Source: Olsenella sp. An290
GTDB taxonomy: Bacteria; Actinomycetota; Coriobacteriia; Coriobacteriales; Atopobiaceae
NCBI RefSeq assembly: GCF_002159535.1
Contig: NZ_NFIU01000007.1
Location: 38,722-102,721, forward strand
Direction of reading: 5' to 3'
DNA: 64,000 bases
Each line of letters starts with the position of its first letter. Within the stretch, counting starts at the first letter, position 1. A model generated the notes under the pieces. That model made no database searches. It worked only from the letters and a program-made list of their open reading frames with translations, and was not told where the DNA came from. Position numbers and translations under genes: made by a program. Below are positions 43,731 through 51,390 of the stretch, in pieces.

Positions 43731-44430
43731 TCTTGTAGCCACACCCCCACACGGTCCTGATGTACCTTGGGTCCTCAAACGAGTCGCCCATCTTCTCGCG
43801 CAGGTGGCGGATATGGACGGTGATCGAGCCCGAGCCCTTCTCGTAGTACGCCTCCCCGAAGGTCTTGAAGTAGAGGTCGCGCGCGGAGACGACGGCGCCC
43901 TCCGCCTCGAGAAGGATGCGCAGGAGGGAGAACTCCGTCGGCGTGAGCGCAAGCGGGCGCTCGTTGAGCGTCACGGAGTGGGCGGGAACGTCCATGACAA
44001 GCCCGCGGCAGACGAGCGTGGGCCCCGCCTCGGCGCGCTCCCCCGCCGTCCCGTAGCGCTTGTAGCGCCTCAGCTGCGCCTTCACGCGCGCCACGAGCTC
44101 GAGCGGCAGGAACGGCTTGGTCACGTAGTCGTCCGCGCCGAGCGCGAGCCCCGAGATCTTGTCCGCCTGCTCGCCGCGCGCCGTGAGCATGATGACCGGG
44201 TAGGCATGCCGCTCCCGGATGGCGCGACACAGCGCGAAGCCGTCCGTCCCGGGCAGCATGACGTCCAGGATGGCAAGGTCGGGCGTGGGCGCCGCCTCGT
44301 CGCGAACGCGCGCGAGCGCCGCGGCCCCGTCGTAGAGGCGCTCCACGACGAGGCCCTCGTTCTCCAGGTAGAGCGCGACCAGGTCGCAGATCTCCCGCTC
44401 GTCGTCGACTACCAGCACTCTCTCTGCCAT
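43720..44430 (-). CDS. VanR-like OmpR-family response regulator
   Basis: A 236-residue regulator. The receiver has the acidic pocket VVDDERE, phosphoacceptor LAILDVMLPG (Asp near 55), LTARGEQ and VTKPF (Lys near 105). The C-terminal winged helix ends in the typical ITVHIRHLREKMGD...YIRTVWGCGYKIE. GGGAGGTGG precedes the ATG at 44430. TTAGC-type phased repeats upstream (44476-44492) suggest autoregulation. It is co-transcribed with the kinase. Confidence 0.92.
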   Translation of the reverse strand: MAERVLVVDDEREICDLVALYLENEGLVVERLYDGAAALARVRDEAAPTPDLAILDVMLPGTDGFALCRAIRERHAYPVIMLTARGEQADKISGLALGADDYVTKPFLPLELVARVKAQLRRYKRYGTAGERAEAGPTLVCRGLVMDVPAHSVTLNERPLALTPTEFSLLRILLEAEGAVVSARDLYFKTFGEAYYEKGSGSITVHIRHLREKMGDSFEDPRYIRTVWGCGYKIER

Positions 44431-44475
44431 GCGCCACCTCCCCTGGCAAGGATACCCGCTGACGCGGGCGGGGAT

Positions 44476-44492
44476 GCTTAAGGGTTTGCTAA
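44476..44492 (-). promoter_or_regulatory. Phased direct repeats upstream of the response-regulator gene
   Basis: On the minus strand TTAGC (44492-44488) and TTAAGC (44481-44476) start 11 bp apart, as in TTAGC-N6-TTAGC before the C39-like peptidase gene. Conservation of both sequence and spacing at two promoters around the same two-component system supports a shared operator. Confidence 0.5.
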
Positions 44493-44569
44493 CGCTGGGC
44501 GGGCGAGAAGGACCAGGGGCCAGGCGCGGGGGGGCGGCGGGGCCGGCGCCGCGCCAGAGACCAGAGATG

Positions 44570-44675
44570 GCCCCCAGTGCGCGCCGGGCACCGCGCATTG
44601 GGAGCGTTTCCTGTCCGAACGGACAAAAGAATTGACGAGTGCACGCCCCGGGGCGCGCACTGGGGCGCTTTTTTG
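44570..44675. repeat. Composite palindromic repeat (family R1, copy 4)
   Basis: Units CCCCAGTGCGCGCC, CCGCGCATTGGGAGCG, the dyad TGTCCGAACGGACA, ACGAGTGCACGCC and GGCGCGCACTGGGGCGC follow in the R1 order, ending in TTTTTTGG. The T-run could make this copy an actual terminator. It lies between the divergent regulator and LysR genes (406-bp gap). Confidence 0.8.
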
Positions 44676-44836
44676 GCTCGGAACAAAAATCCCGTCGGCT
44701 GCACCGCCCCCCAACCCCTGCGCACCCGGCAAAGGCCGACAGAAGCAACGGCGCCAACCGTCACGACCCCCGACGCGCCGCGCCCGGGCGCTCGGCATAC
44801 AATCTCCCTATGGCAGGATGCGTCCAGGGAGGGTCC

Positions 44837-45706
44837 TTGAATCTCAAGCAGCTCGAGTACTTCGTGGCCATCGCCGAGGAGGGGCAGATCACCGCGGCGG
44901 CGCGAAGGCTCCACATCTCCCAGCCACCCCTCTCCTACGAGCTCGCCCGGCTCGAGCGCGAGCTCGACACCCAGCTCGTGCGCCGCGAGCCGCGCGGGGT
45001 CTCGCTCACGGACGCGGGGAGGCTCCTCTACGAGCGCGCCGGCACGATCCTCTCGCTGACCACCGCCACCGCGCGCGAGGTGAGCGGCATCGGGCGCGGC
45101 ATCACGGGCACCCTCTGCCTCGCCGTCGCCCCGGGGTGCGCGGGGCTCGTCCCGACCGGGCGCCTGCGCGAGCTCGTCGAGCGGCACCCGGACGTCTCCT
45201 TCGAGGTGCGCGACGCCGCAACGCCCGCAGCTATAGAGCTCGTCCAGAGCGGCATCGCCGAGGTCGGCGTGGTCCGCACCCCGTTCTCGAGCGCAGGGCT
45301 GCGCTGCCGCTACGCCCCCGCCGAGCCGCTCGTCGCCGTGATGCCGCCCGCGCTCGAGACGGGAGGCGAGCTCAGCGTCTCGCTCGCGGAGCTCTCGGGC
45401 GCGCCGCTCGTCTGCGACCGACGGCTTGCCGGGACCGTGCGAGGGGCGCTCGGGACGGCGGGCGCCACGGCGCGCGTGCTGTGCGAGACCGAGGACGAGC
45501 GCACGACCTGCGCGTGGGCGGCGGCGGGCCTCGGCGTGGGGCTCGTCCCGCGCTCGCTGCTCGCGCTCTGCGACACGGCGGGCTGCTACATCAAGGTTCT
45601 TCTCGAGAAGGACCTCGAGAGCCGCGCGGCCGTCATCTGGAAGGCGGGCCGCACGCTCTCCCCCCTGGCCGAGCGCGTCGTGGCGCTGCTCGGCGAGCTG
45701 ACGTGA
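44837..45706 (+). CDS. LysR-family transcriptional regulator
   Basis: A 289-residue LysR regulator. The winged helix-turn-helix is NLKQLEYFVAIAEEGQITAAARRL then ISQPPLSYELARLE (split here at Arg-Leu-His), and the ligand domain begins near residue 95 (GTLCLAVAPGCAG). I prefer the TTG at 44837 after GGGAGGG over an ATG at 44810, because LysR proteins begin right at this Asn-Leu; the ATG would add nine residues. TACAAT at 44798 is a good -10. There is no obvious target gene beside it. Confidence 0.85.
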   Translation: MNLKQLEYFVAIAEEGQITAAARRLHISQPPLSYELARLERELDTQLVRREPRGVSLTDAGRLLYERAGTILSLTTATAREVSGIGRGITGTLCLAVAPGCAGLVPTGRLRELVERHPDVSFEVRDAATPAAIELVQSGIAEVGVVRTPFSSAGLRCRYAPAEPLVAVMPPALETGGELSVSLAELSGAPLVCDRRLAGTVRGALGTAGATARVLCETEDERTTCAWAAAGLGVGLVPRSLLALCDTAGCYIKVLLEKDLESRAAVIWKAGRTLSPLAERVVALLGELT

Positions 45707-45761
45707 GGGGCCCGGCGGCACTGCCCCGGCGCGGGCCCGGGGCACTGCCCCGGCATGAGTT

Positions 45762-45791
45762 CGCCCCCGGAGGGGAAGGGCTCCGGGGGCG
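45762..45791. terminator. Hairpin between LysR and tatA
   Basis: Arms CGCCCCCGGA (45762-45771) and TCCGGGGGCG (45782-45791) are perfect inverses with a 10-nt loop, lying between two convergent stops. A short direct repeat GCACTGCCCCGGC occurs twice just before it. Confidence 0.6.
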
Positions 45792-45807
45792 CGGGGCATC
45801 GCGTGGG

Positions 45808-46023
45808 CTACCGGGCGGCGGAATCGTCCTTCTCGGCCGTCTCGACCGCCGCGCTGACCGGGGACGCCTCGGGCTCGGGGGCGTCGTCCCCCATGCCCTC
45901 GCGAACGTTCTTCACGGTCTTGCCGAGGGCCGAGCCCAGCTTGGGCAGGTTCTTGGGCCCAAAGATGACCATGACAACGAGCAGTATGACGCCAAGCTCC
46001 ATCGGACCCATACCAAACAGCAT
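45808..46023 (-). CDS. tatA: Twin-arginine translocase subunit TatA-like
   Basis: A 71-residue single-span protein: FGMGPMELGVILLVVMVIFGPKNLPKLGSALG (broken here by the FGP hinge) is the canonical TatA/Hcf106 helix, hinge and amphipathic helix, followed by an acidic tail. It forms the pore of the Tat exporter; tatC is not in the window. GGGAGG precedes the ATG. Confidence 0.88.
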   Translation of the reverse strand: MLFGMGPMELGVILLVVMVIFGPKNLPKLGSALGKTVKNVREGMGDDAPEPEASPVSAAVETAEKDDSAAR

Positions 46024-46097
46024 GTTGCGCCTCCCGTGACGTGACTCTGCCCCTCATGGTAGGACCCGGCATGCCCTCCGTAAAATACCAATGCAAA

Positions 46098-46130
46098 GGG
46101 GCTGCCATACAGCGATTGTATGGCAGCCCC
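46098..46130 (-). terminator. Rho-independent terminator of the paaK-ACT operon
   Basis: Perfect 14-bp arms (46098-46111 GGGGCTGCCATACA, 46117-46130) with a 5-nt loop are followed on the minus strand by TTTGCATT. It lies about 48 bp beyond the ACT gene stop. Confidence 0.8.
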
Positions 46131-46177
46131 GGGGACGCACCGTCGTGACGGCCCGCCCTGTCAGCTCTGTCGCAAGG

Positions 46178-46606
46178 CTACTCGAGGTCAGACTGGTCGT
46201 AGACCTTGAAGCCGGCCGCCTCGATGGCCCAGCGGGCCTCCGCCGCGCCGGCCGGGTCGGCGATCTTGAGCGCCATGATGGCGGTCTCGTCGGCCGTGGA
46301 GAAGCAGTAGCCGTACTCGATGTTGAGGTCCAGGTCGTCGAGCTTCTCCAGAAGGTCGGCCGCGGCCCCCGGGCGGTGCGGCACCGCGATGGCCACGACC
46401 TTGGTGATGATTGCCCGGTAGCCACCAGACTCGAGCGCGGAGAGGGCCGCGTGGGTGTCTCCGCAGATGATGCGGACCACGCCGTAGTCGGTGGTGTCGG
46501 CCACGGAGAGGGCGGCCATGTTGATGCCCGCGTTCCCCAGGCAGCGGCAGAGCGAGGCCAGGCGGCCCTTCTTGTTCTCGAGGAACACCGTAATCTGGTC
46601 GATCAT
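46178..46606 (-). CDS. Tandem ACT-domain protein
   Basis: A 142-residue protein of two ACT domains (ITVFLENKKGRLASLCRCLG, then VAIAVPHRPGAAADLLEKL). ACT domains bind amino acids. Proteins of this size regularly accompany phenylacetate-CoA ligases in anaerobes, probably as sensors of the aromatic amino-acid supply. Start and upstream stop overlap as TAATG, so the two are translationally coupled. Confidence 0.85.
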   Translation of the reverse strand: MIDQITVFLENKKGRLASLCRCLGNAGINMAALSVADTTDYGVVRIICGDTHAALSALESGGYRAIITKVVAIAVPHRPGAAADLLEKLDDLDLNIEYGYCFSTADETAIMALKIADPAGAAEARWAIEAAGFKVYDQSDLE

Positions 46607-47916
46607 TACTTGATCCCCCTTCTCAGGTCGACGATGCGCTTGGCCTTGCCCTCGCTGCGCGCGATGGTCTTGGGCTCCACGAGCCTGACGCGCACGCCCA
46701 CGGAGAGCGCCGTCTTGAGGCGCGCGGAGATCTCCTGCTGCAGCCGCTCGATCGCGGCCACGGAGTCGAAGTCGAAGTCCGGGTTGACCTCGGCCTTGAG
46801 GGTGACGAGGTCGAGCGAGCGCTGGTCGGTGTCGATCTCGATCTGGTACCAGGAGGAGACCTGCGGGAACGTCTTCATGACGTCCTCGATCTGGCTCGGG
46901 AAGACGTTGACGCCGCGGATGATGAGCATGTCGTCGGTGCGGCCGTGGATGCGGTCGATGCGCCGGTGCGTGCGGCCGCACGGGCACGTCCCGGGGATGA
47001 TGCGCGTGATGTCGCGGGTGCGGTAGCGCACGACGGGAGACGCCTCGCGGTCGACCGAGGTGAGCACGAGCTCGCCCCACTCGCCGTCGGGCAGGACCTC
47101 TCCGGTGTTGGGGTCGATGATCTCCGCGTAGAAGTGGTCCTCGGCCAGGTGCAGGCCCTGCTGCTCCCAGCACTCGATGGCCACGCCCGGGCCCATGGTC
47201 TCGGTGAGGCCGTAGACGTCGAGCACGTGGTAGTTGAGCTTGCGCTCGAGGTCGCGGCGGAAGTTGTCGGAGAAGGGCTCGGCGCCGTGGATGCCCGCGC
47301 GCAGGTGGAAGTCGCGCGCCGGGTCGAGGCCCATCTCGATCGCGGTGTCGGCGATGTGCATGGCGTAGCTCGGCGTGCAGCAGATGATCGTGGAGCCCAT
47401 CTCCTTGAGCACGCGGATCTGGCGCTCGGTGTTGCCCGCGGACATGGGGATCACGGTCGAGTCCATCCAGAGGCCGCCGTAGTGCGCGCCAAGGCCGCCC
47501 GTGAAGAGGCCGTAGCCGTAGCAGACGTGCACGATGTCCTTCTCGCTGCCGTTGGCGTAGATGATGCCGCGGGCAAAGCACTCCCCCCAGGTCTCGAGGT
47601 CGTGCTCGGTGTAGCCGCCCACCGTGGCCACGCCGGTGGTGCCCGAGGACATGTGGATCTCCTTCACCTTGGAGAGCGGCGTGGCGAACATCTTGTAGGG
47701 GTAGTTGTCGCGCAGGTCCTGCTTGGTGACGAAGGGCGCGCGCCGCAGGTCCTCGAGGCTCGAGAGCGCGTAGGGGTCAAAGCCGGCCTCGTCGAAGCTC
47801 CGCTTGTAGAACGGGACGTTCTCGTAGCACGCGATCACGGTCTTCTTGATGCCCTCGAGCTGAATCTCTTCAATCTGCTCGTGGGGCGCGTGGAGGATCT
47901 CCTGTGTCCTGCTCAT
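46606..47916 (-). CDS. paaK: Phenylacetate-CoA ligase family enzyme
   Basis: An adenylate-forming enzyme of 436 residues that joins aryl acids to CoA. AMP-binding motifs are HMSSGTTGVATVGGYTEHD near 90, the conserved YGLTETMGPGVAIEC near 245, GELVLTSVDREASPVVRYRTRD near 295 and INVFPSQIED-type lysine loop (VNVFPSQIEDVM) near 340. In anaerobes such enzymes work with ketoacid ferredoxin oxidoreductases in aromatic amino-acid breakdown; none is adjacent here. I chose the ATG at 47916 with GGAAGGGG upstream. Confidence 0.9.
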   Translation of the reverse strand: MSRTQEILHAPHEQIEEIQLEGIKKTVIACYENVPFYKRSFDEAGFDPYALSSLEDLRRAPFVTKQDLRDNYPYKMFATPLSKVKEIHMSSGTTGVATVGGYTEHDLETWGECFARGIIYANGSEKDIVHVCYGYGLFTGGLGAHYGGLWMDSTVIPMSAGNTERQIRVLKEMGSTIICCTPSYAMHIADTAIEMGLDPARDFHLRAGIHGAEPFSDNFRRDLERKLNYHVLDVYGLTETMGPGVAIECWEQQGLHLAEDHFYAEIIDPNTGEVLPDGEWGELVLTSVDREASPVVRYRTRDITRIIPGTCPCGRTHRRIDRIHGRTDDMLIIRGVNVFPSQIEDVMKTFPQVSSWYQIEIDTDQRSLDLVTLKAEVNPDFDFDSVAAIERLQQEISARLKTALSVGVRVRLVEPKTIARSEGKAKRIVDLRRGIK

Positions 47917-48084
47917 GCCTGCCCCTTCCATATCCCTGAAAACACGCGGACGGGGGTGATTCTATTGCGAGAAGAACCACGCCGCCCCGGGCGTTCGCAA
48001 ACGGAAACGCGCGGGCGGGCGGGCGGCTCGCCCGCGTCGGTCGGCGGTCGCTGGGGGCGGCGGGGCGCCTCCCCCGACCCCGCC

Positions 48085-48495
48085 TCAGGTCAGGCGCGCG
48101 AGGATCGTCTTGGTTGCGACGATGGCCGCCTCGACGCTCTCCTGGGCATCGGAGATGCGCTTCTGCACGTAGAGGTCCACGAACGGGTTGTCCGCGAGAA
48201 CGTCGAGCGCGGAGGCGACCCCGCCCACGTTCACCCGCAGCGACTCGATCCCCGGGACGTCGCGCAGCTCGCGCGTGAAGGCGTAGAGGTCGGCGCGCGC
48301 CCGCTCGAGCGCGTCCCGGGCGTCCCCGAGCCGCGCGTGCTTGAACACGCTCACGAGCGGCCCGCCGAGCACCATGTCAAAGAGCCCCCAGTTGCTCGCG
48401 CTGTCAAGGGCGTCGGCCGCCTCGCCGAGGCTCTCGAGCGCTCGTCGCCCGGCCGCCACGGCCTCCCGTGCCTCGCGCCTCTCGTCTGCCGTCAT
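48085..48495 (-). CDS. Conserved helical protein of unknown function
   Basis: A 136-residue protein with no recognised domain. It is mostly helical with a short hydrophobic centre (SNWGLFDMVLGGPLVSVF), then KHARLGDARDALERARADLYAFTRELRDV, and a second hydrophobic stretch (FVDLYVQ). Similar small proteins with an NWGxFDxxxGG centre occur in Firmicutes, by recollection. GAGGAGG precedes the ATG at 48495. It stands alone, away from paaK. Confidence 0.65.
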   Translation of the reverse strand: MTADERREAREAVAAGRRALESLGEAADALDSASNWGLFDMVLGGPLVSVFKHARLGDARDALERARADLYAFTRELRDVPGIESLRVNVGGVASALDVLADNPFVDLYVQKRISDAQESVEAAIVATKTILARLT

Positions 48496-48673
48496 GGGGC
48501 CTCCTCGCCGATCGTCCTCCCTTCGCCATGATAGCAGGGGCGCGGGGCGAGAGCGGCGCAACGACTCGGGGGCCCGTCGTCAGCTAGTTCAAAGTTTTTC
48601 TCCGGCTCTGGCCGCCTGGCACCCCTGGCGGCACCCTTCGTCCCTGGAAAAGCCGCCCGCGGGGCTTTTGCAT

Positions 48674-48830
48674 CGGTATTGGGTCATGAGTTTGATATTC
48701 GGGGCAGCAATTTGTCCTTCTCGCCGCGCCCTTGGGCCACCTCGGCAACGTTTTCGCAGGTCGGCTCCATTCCCCCGGGCGAGAATAACGTGCAGGCGGC
48801 CCCGCGCATAAAACTCATGACCCAATATCG
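48674..48830. repeat. Long-range inverted repeat (family R5) upstream of the phosphofructokinase gene
   Basis: Arms of 20 bp (48674-48693, TATTGGGTCATGAGTTT, against 48811-48830; 19 of 20 pair) lie 117 bp apart. Between them are two decamer variants in opposite orientation (GTCCTTCTCG and CGAGAATAAC). The AT-rich arms stand out from their surroundings. The rest of the 532-bp gap (48496-49027) holds a small AAAAGCC...GGGCTTTT hairpin near 48649 and the pfk promoter region. Confidence 0.75.
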
Positions 48831-49027
48831 TCCGGGTGAGCCGGGCGGCCAGGGCAACCGGACCGCCGGGCAGACCCGAGCGGCCGCCGCGTCCAGCCCC
48901 GACAGCCGCCGCGCCGGCCGGTCGCGCACAAGGCCCTGAGAACGATACCGCTCACGGAGAATCGCGCACGCTCGGCCGAATGAGGCGCATACTTTCCCTA
49001 TCTGTGGACCTGAGGGAAGGAATGCCC

Positions 49028-50107
49028 ATGCTGAGAATCGGACTCCTCACAAGCGGCGGCGACTGCCAGGCGCTCAACGCCACCATGCGCGGCATCGTCA
49101 AGACGCTCTACCGCCAGGCGGGCGAGCCCGTTGAGGTCTATGGCTTTGAGGACGGCTACCAGGGCCTCATCTACGAGCGCTACCGCATGATGGACAACCG
49201 CGACTTCTCGGGCCTGCTCACCCGCGGCGGCACCGTGCTCGGCACGAGCCGCACGCCCTTCAAGCTGCTCGACACGCCTGAGGCCGACGGCGTGAACAAG
49301 GTCGAGGCGATGAAGGGGACCTACCGCAAGCTCAAGCTCGACTGCCTGTTCATGCTCGGCGGCAACGGCTCCACCAAGACGGCCAACCGCCTCTCCGAGG
49401 AGGGCCTGAACGTCATCGCGCTGCCCAAGACGATCGACAACGACACCTGGGGCACCGACATGACGTTTGGCTTTGCGAGCTCGGTCGAGGTGGCCACCCG
49501 CTGCATCGACGAGATCCACACCACCGCGAGCTCCCACGGCCGCGTCTTCGTCATTGAGATCATGGGCCACAAGGTCGGGTGGATCCCGCTCTACGCGGGC
49601 GTGGCCGGCGGCGCCGACGTCATCCTCATCCCGGAGATCCCCTACGACATCGAGAACGTCATCCGCGTCATCGAGGAGCGCGACAAGCACGGCGCGCGCT
49701 TCACGATCATCGTGGTAGCCGAGGGAGCCATCTCCAAGGACGAGGCCGCGCTCTCCAAGAAGGAGTACAAGAAGCTCGTGGCCGCGCGCACCACGCCCTC
49801 GATCGCCTATGACATCGCCGCGGAGATCGACAAGCGCACCGGCCGCGAGATCCGCATCGCCGTGCCCGGCCACACCCAGCGCGGCGGCACCCCTGACGCG
49901 CAGGACCGCATCTTCGCCACGCAGTGCGGCGTCGAGGCGGCGCTCGCCTGCCTCAAGGGCAAGTTCGGCGTCATGATCGCGCAGGTCAACGGCAAGATGT
50001 GCCGCGTGCCGCTCGCCGACGTGGCCGGCAAGCTCAAGTACGTCGACCCCAAGAGCGACCTCGTCAAGGAGGCCAAGGCCATGGGGATCAGCTTCGGCGA
50101 CGAGTAG
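49028..50107 (+). CDS. pfkA: 6-phosphofructokinase
   Basis: A 359-residue PFK of the long actinobacterial type. LLTSGGDCQALNAT binds the phosphoryl donor and LPKTIDNDTWGTD (near 135) holds the catalytic TIDND; VEIMGH-type VIEIMGHKVGWI and PGHTQRGGTPDAQDR bind fructose-6-phosphate. The donor-deciding positions read Gly in GGNGS (near 110) and Lys in PKTIDND, the mixed Gly/Lys set, which in related actinobacteria goes with ATP rather than PPi use; the Asn in GGNGS is unusual. I prefer the ATG at 49028 (spacing from GGGAAGGA) over 49022. Confidence 0.92.
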   Translation: MLRIGLLTSGGDCQALNATMRGIVKTLYRQAGEPVEVYGFEDGYQGLIYERYRMMDNRDFSGLLTRGGTVLGTSRTPFKLLDTPEADGVNKVEAMKGTYRKLKLDCLFMLGGNGSTKTANRLSEEGLNVIALPKTIDNDTWGTDMTFGFASSVEVATRCIDEIHTTASSHGRVFVIEIMGHKVGWIPLYAGVAGGADVILIPEIPYDIENVIRVIEERDKHGARFTIIVVAEGAISKDEAALSKKEYKKLVAARTTPSIAYDIAAEIDKRTGREIRIAVPGHTQRGGTPDAQDRIFATQCGVEAALACLKGKFGVMIAQVNGKMCRVPLADVAGKLKYVDPKSDLVKEAKAMGISFGDE

Positions 50108-50170
50108 CCCCGGGCGGTACTTCTCGGGCGGTGCTTCTTAGCCTGTGCTTCTCGCACAAACAAACCGCTG

Positions 50171-50205
50171 GGTGCGGGGCCTCTTTTGAGACCCCGCACC
50201 TTTTT
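50171..50205 (+). terminator. Rho-independent terminator of pfk
   Basis: GGTGCGGGGCCTC (50171-50183) and GAGACCCCGCACC (50188-50200) pair with one mismatch around TTTT, then TTTTT. This is the only classic hairpin with a U-tract that is clearly tied to a plus-strand gene here. Confidence 0.88.
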
Positions 50206-50263
50206 GTGAGACACGGCGAGAAGTACGCTCCTTCTCGGCAGGGCTACCAAGAAGGAGCGCGTC

Positions 50264-50662
50264 ATGTGCGAGTGGAACCGCAGCGTCATCATCCAGGACC
50301 TCGTCCTGGCCATCGTCATCAACACGAGCGCCACGATCATCGACGGCGCGCCGTTTGACCACACGTGGTACACCTTCACCTGCGTGGCGCTGGCGGCCAA
50401 CGTGATCGCCCAGCTCCTGCTGCCCACCGGCGCCGTGGCCCGCGCGCTCACCGGCTGGGCGGGTGACGCCCCCTGGCGCGTCTACGTGCAGATCTTCATC
50501 GAGAACCTCATCTTCGTGACGATCATCTCGCTCACGGAGGCCTTCGTGCACACCGGCGGGCCCGGACTCGTGGCGGCGTGGCTCAACAGCTACGTCTGGC
50601 TGGTCGGCATCGGCTACGTGACGAGCGTGGCACTCTTCCACGCGCTCCGGCCGCGCGCCTAG
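50264..50662 (+). CDS. Four-helix membrane protein of unknown function
   Basis: A 132-residue protein with four hydrophobic segments (IIQDLVLAIVINTSATII, TFTCVALAANVIAQLLLP, YVQIFIENLIFVTIISLT and YVWLVGIGYVTSVALFHAL). Its layout, with Asn in the first and third helices, resembles the product of the broken gene at 58213-58679, so the two are probably paralogues. Function is unknown. AGAAGGAG precedes the ATG. Confidence 0.75.
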   Translation: MCEWNRSVIIQDLVLAIVINTSATIIDGAPFDHTWYTFTCVALAANVIAQLLLPTGAVARALTGWAGDAPWRVYVQIFIENLIFVTIISLTEAFVHTGGPGLVAAWLNSYVWLVGIGYVTSVALFHALRPRA

Positions 50663-50689
50663 CGGCGGGCTCTTCTCGGCGGCGGGCTC

Positions 50690-50842
50690 TTAGCCGGTGC
50701 ACGGCAGGATGTTGTAGTCAAAGAGGTTGATGAGCTCGACCTCACCGCCCGCCTCCCGCACGGCGCAGAGCGCCTCCTTGGCGAGCGCCTCGCCGTTGCC
50801 GCCGTGCCTGCCTGCGCAGATTGCCATGACCTTGAAAGACAT
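50690..50842 (-). pseudogene. Truncated N-terminus of an NADPH-dependent FMN reductase (flavodoxin-like)
   Basis: An ATG at 50842 with GAGAGGAG upstream opens a 50-residue frame: MSFKVMAICAGRHGGNGEA, then ALCAVREAGGEVELINLFDYNILPCTG and TAA. This is the first beta-alpha-beta unit and the N-LFDYNILPC segment of iron-sulfur flavoprotein-type FMN reductases, which normally run to about 180-200 residues. The break falls just after the Pro-Cys, at a CGGCGGGCTCTTCTCGG direct duplication (50663-50690). The rest of the gene is missing. Confidence 0.7.
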
Positions 50843-50991
50843 GTGCGCTCCTCTCGTCGAGCGTCCGGCGCGGACCCGTTTCCGCGCATGCTGGGGGAGA
50901 TGCTACGGCGTGTGAGAGGGGCGTTCACCGTGTGCACGAACGACGCTGGCGGCGCTACGGTCGGATGCGCTGTGCGTCCGGACGAAGGAAA

Positions 50992-51027
50992 ACCCGCCCC
51001 CCTGGCATGGCAAGCAAGGGGGCGGGT
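50992..51027 (-). terminator. Hairpin terminator at the far side of the nuclease-like unit
   Basis: ACCCGCCCCC (50992-51001) and GGGGGCGGGT (51018-51027) pair; on the minus strand the stem is followed by TTTTCC. It would end transcripts that pass leftward through the 51391 gene and its downstream repeat, so that repeat may be carried as a 3' UTR. Nothing else is evident in 50843-51143. Confidence 0.6.
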
Positions 51028-51143
51028 CCCGATGGCTATGAGTATGGCAGGGGGGGCGGCGCCGGCGGCATGTTCCGGGAACCAGAGCTTGGCGGGCGCG
51101 CGGGGCAGTGCTTTGTGCACGGGCACCAAAGGCCGTGCCCCTT

Positions 51144-51263
51144 GCGCCGAATTCCCCGGATATGTGCGCCAACGGTGCCGGAATACGCCGATATGTGCGT
51201 CACGCCGCGCACACATCCACCAAATTCGGCGGCGCAAACGCACACATCCCCCGAATTTGGCGC
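51144..51263. repeat. Four-unit palindromic repeat (family R2, copy 1), downstream of the 51391 gene
   Basis: A 120-bp element: two direct units (GCCGAATTCCCCGGATATGT-type, 51144-51169 and 51174-51200) then two inverted units (ACACATCCACCAAATTCGGC-type, 51207-51233 and 51238-51263), each about 26 bp with 4-6-bp spacers. Unit 1 pairs with 4 and unit 2 with 3. Copies at 52691 and 57113 have the same length and spacing. Confidence 0.88.
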
Positions 51264-51390
51264 AGGGGCTGACGCAGGGGGTCGGCGCAGGGGCGCGGCG
51301 CGCGCAGGGGGTTGGCGCGGGGATACGGCGCGAAGGCGCGACCCAGCAGGCGCCGGCAGGCGCGGACGCGGCGGACGCGTAACCGGGTCG

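Noticed and set aside
42540..44430. Vancomycin resistance locus
   Set aside because: Only the VanRS-like pair is present. There are no vanH, vanA-type ligase, vanX or vanY genes, so resistance cannot be claimed.
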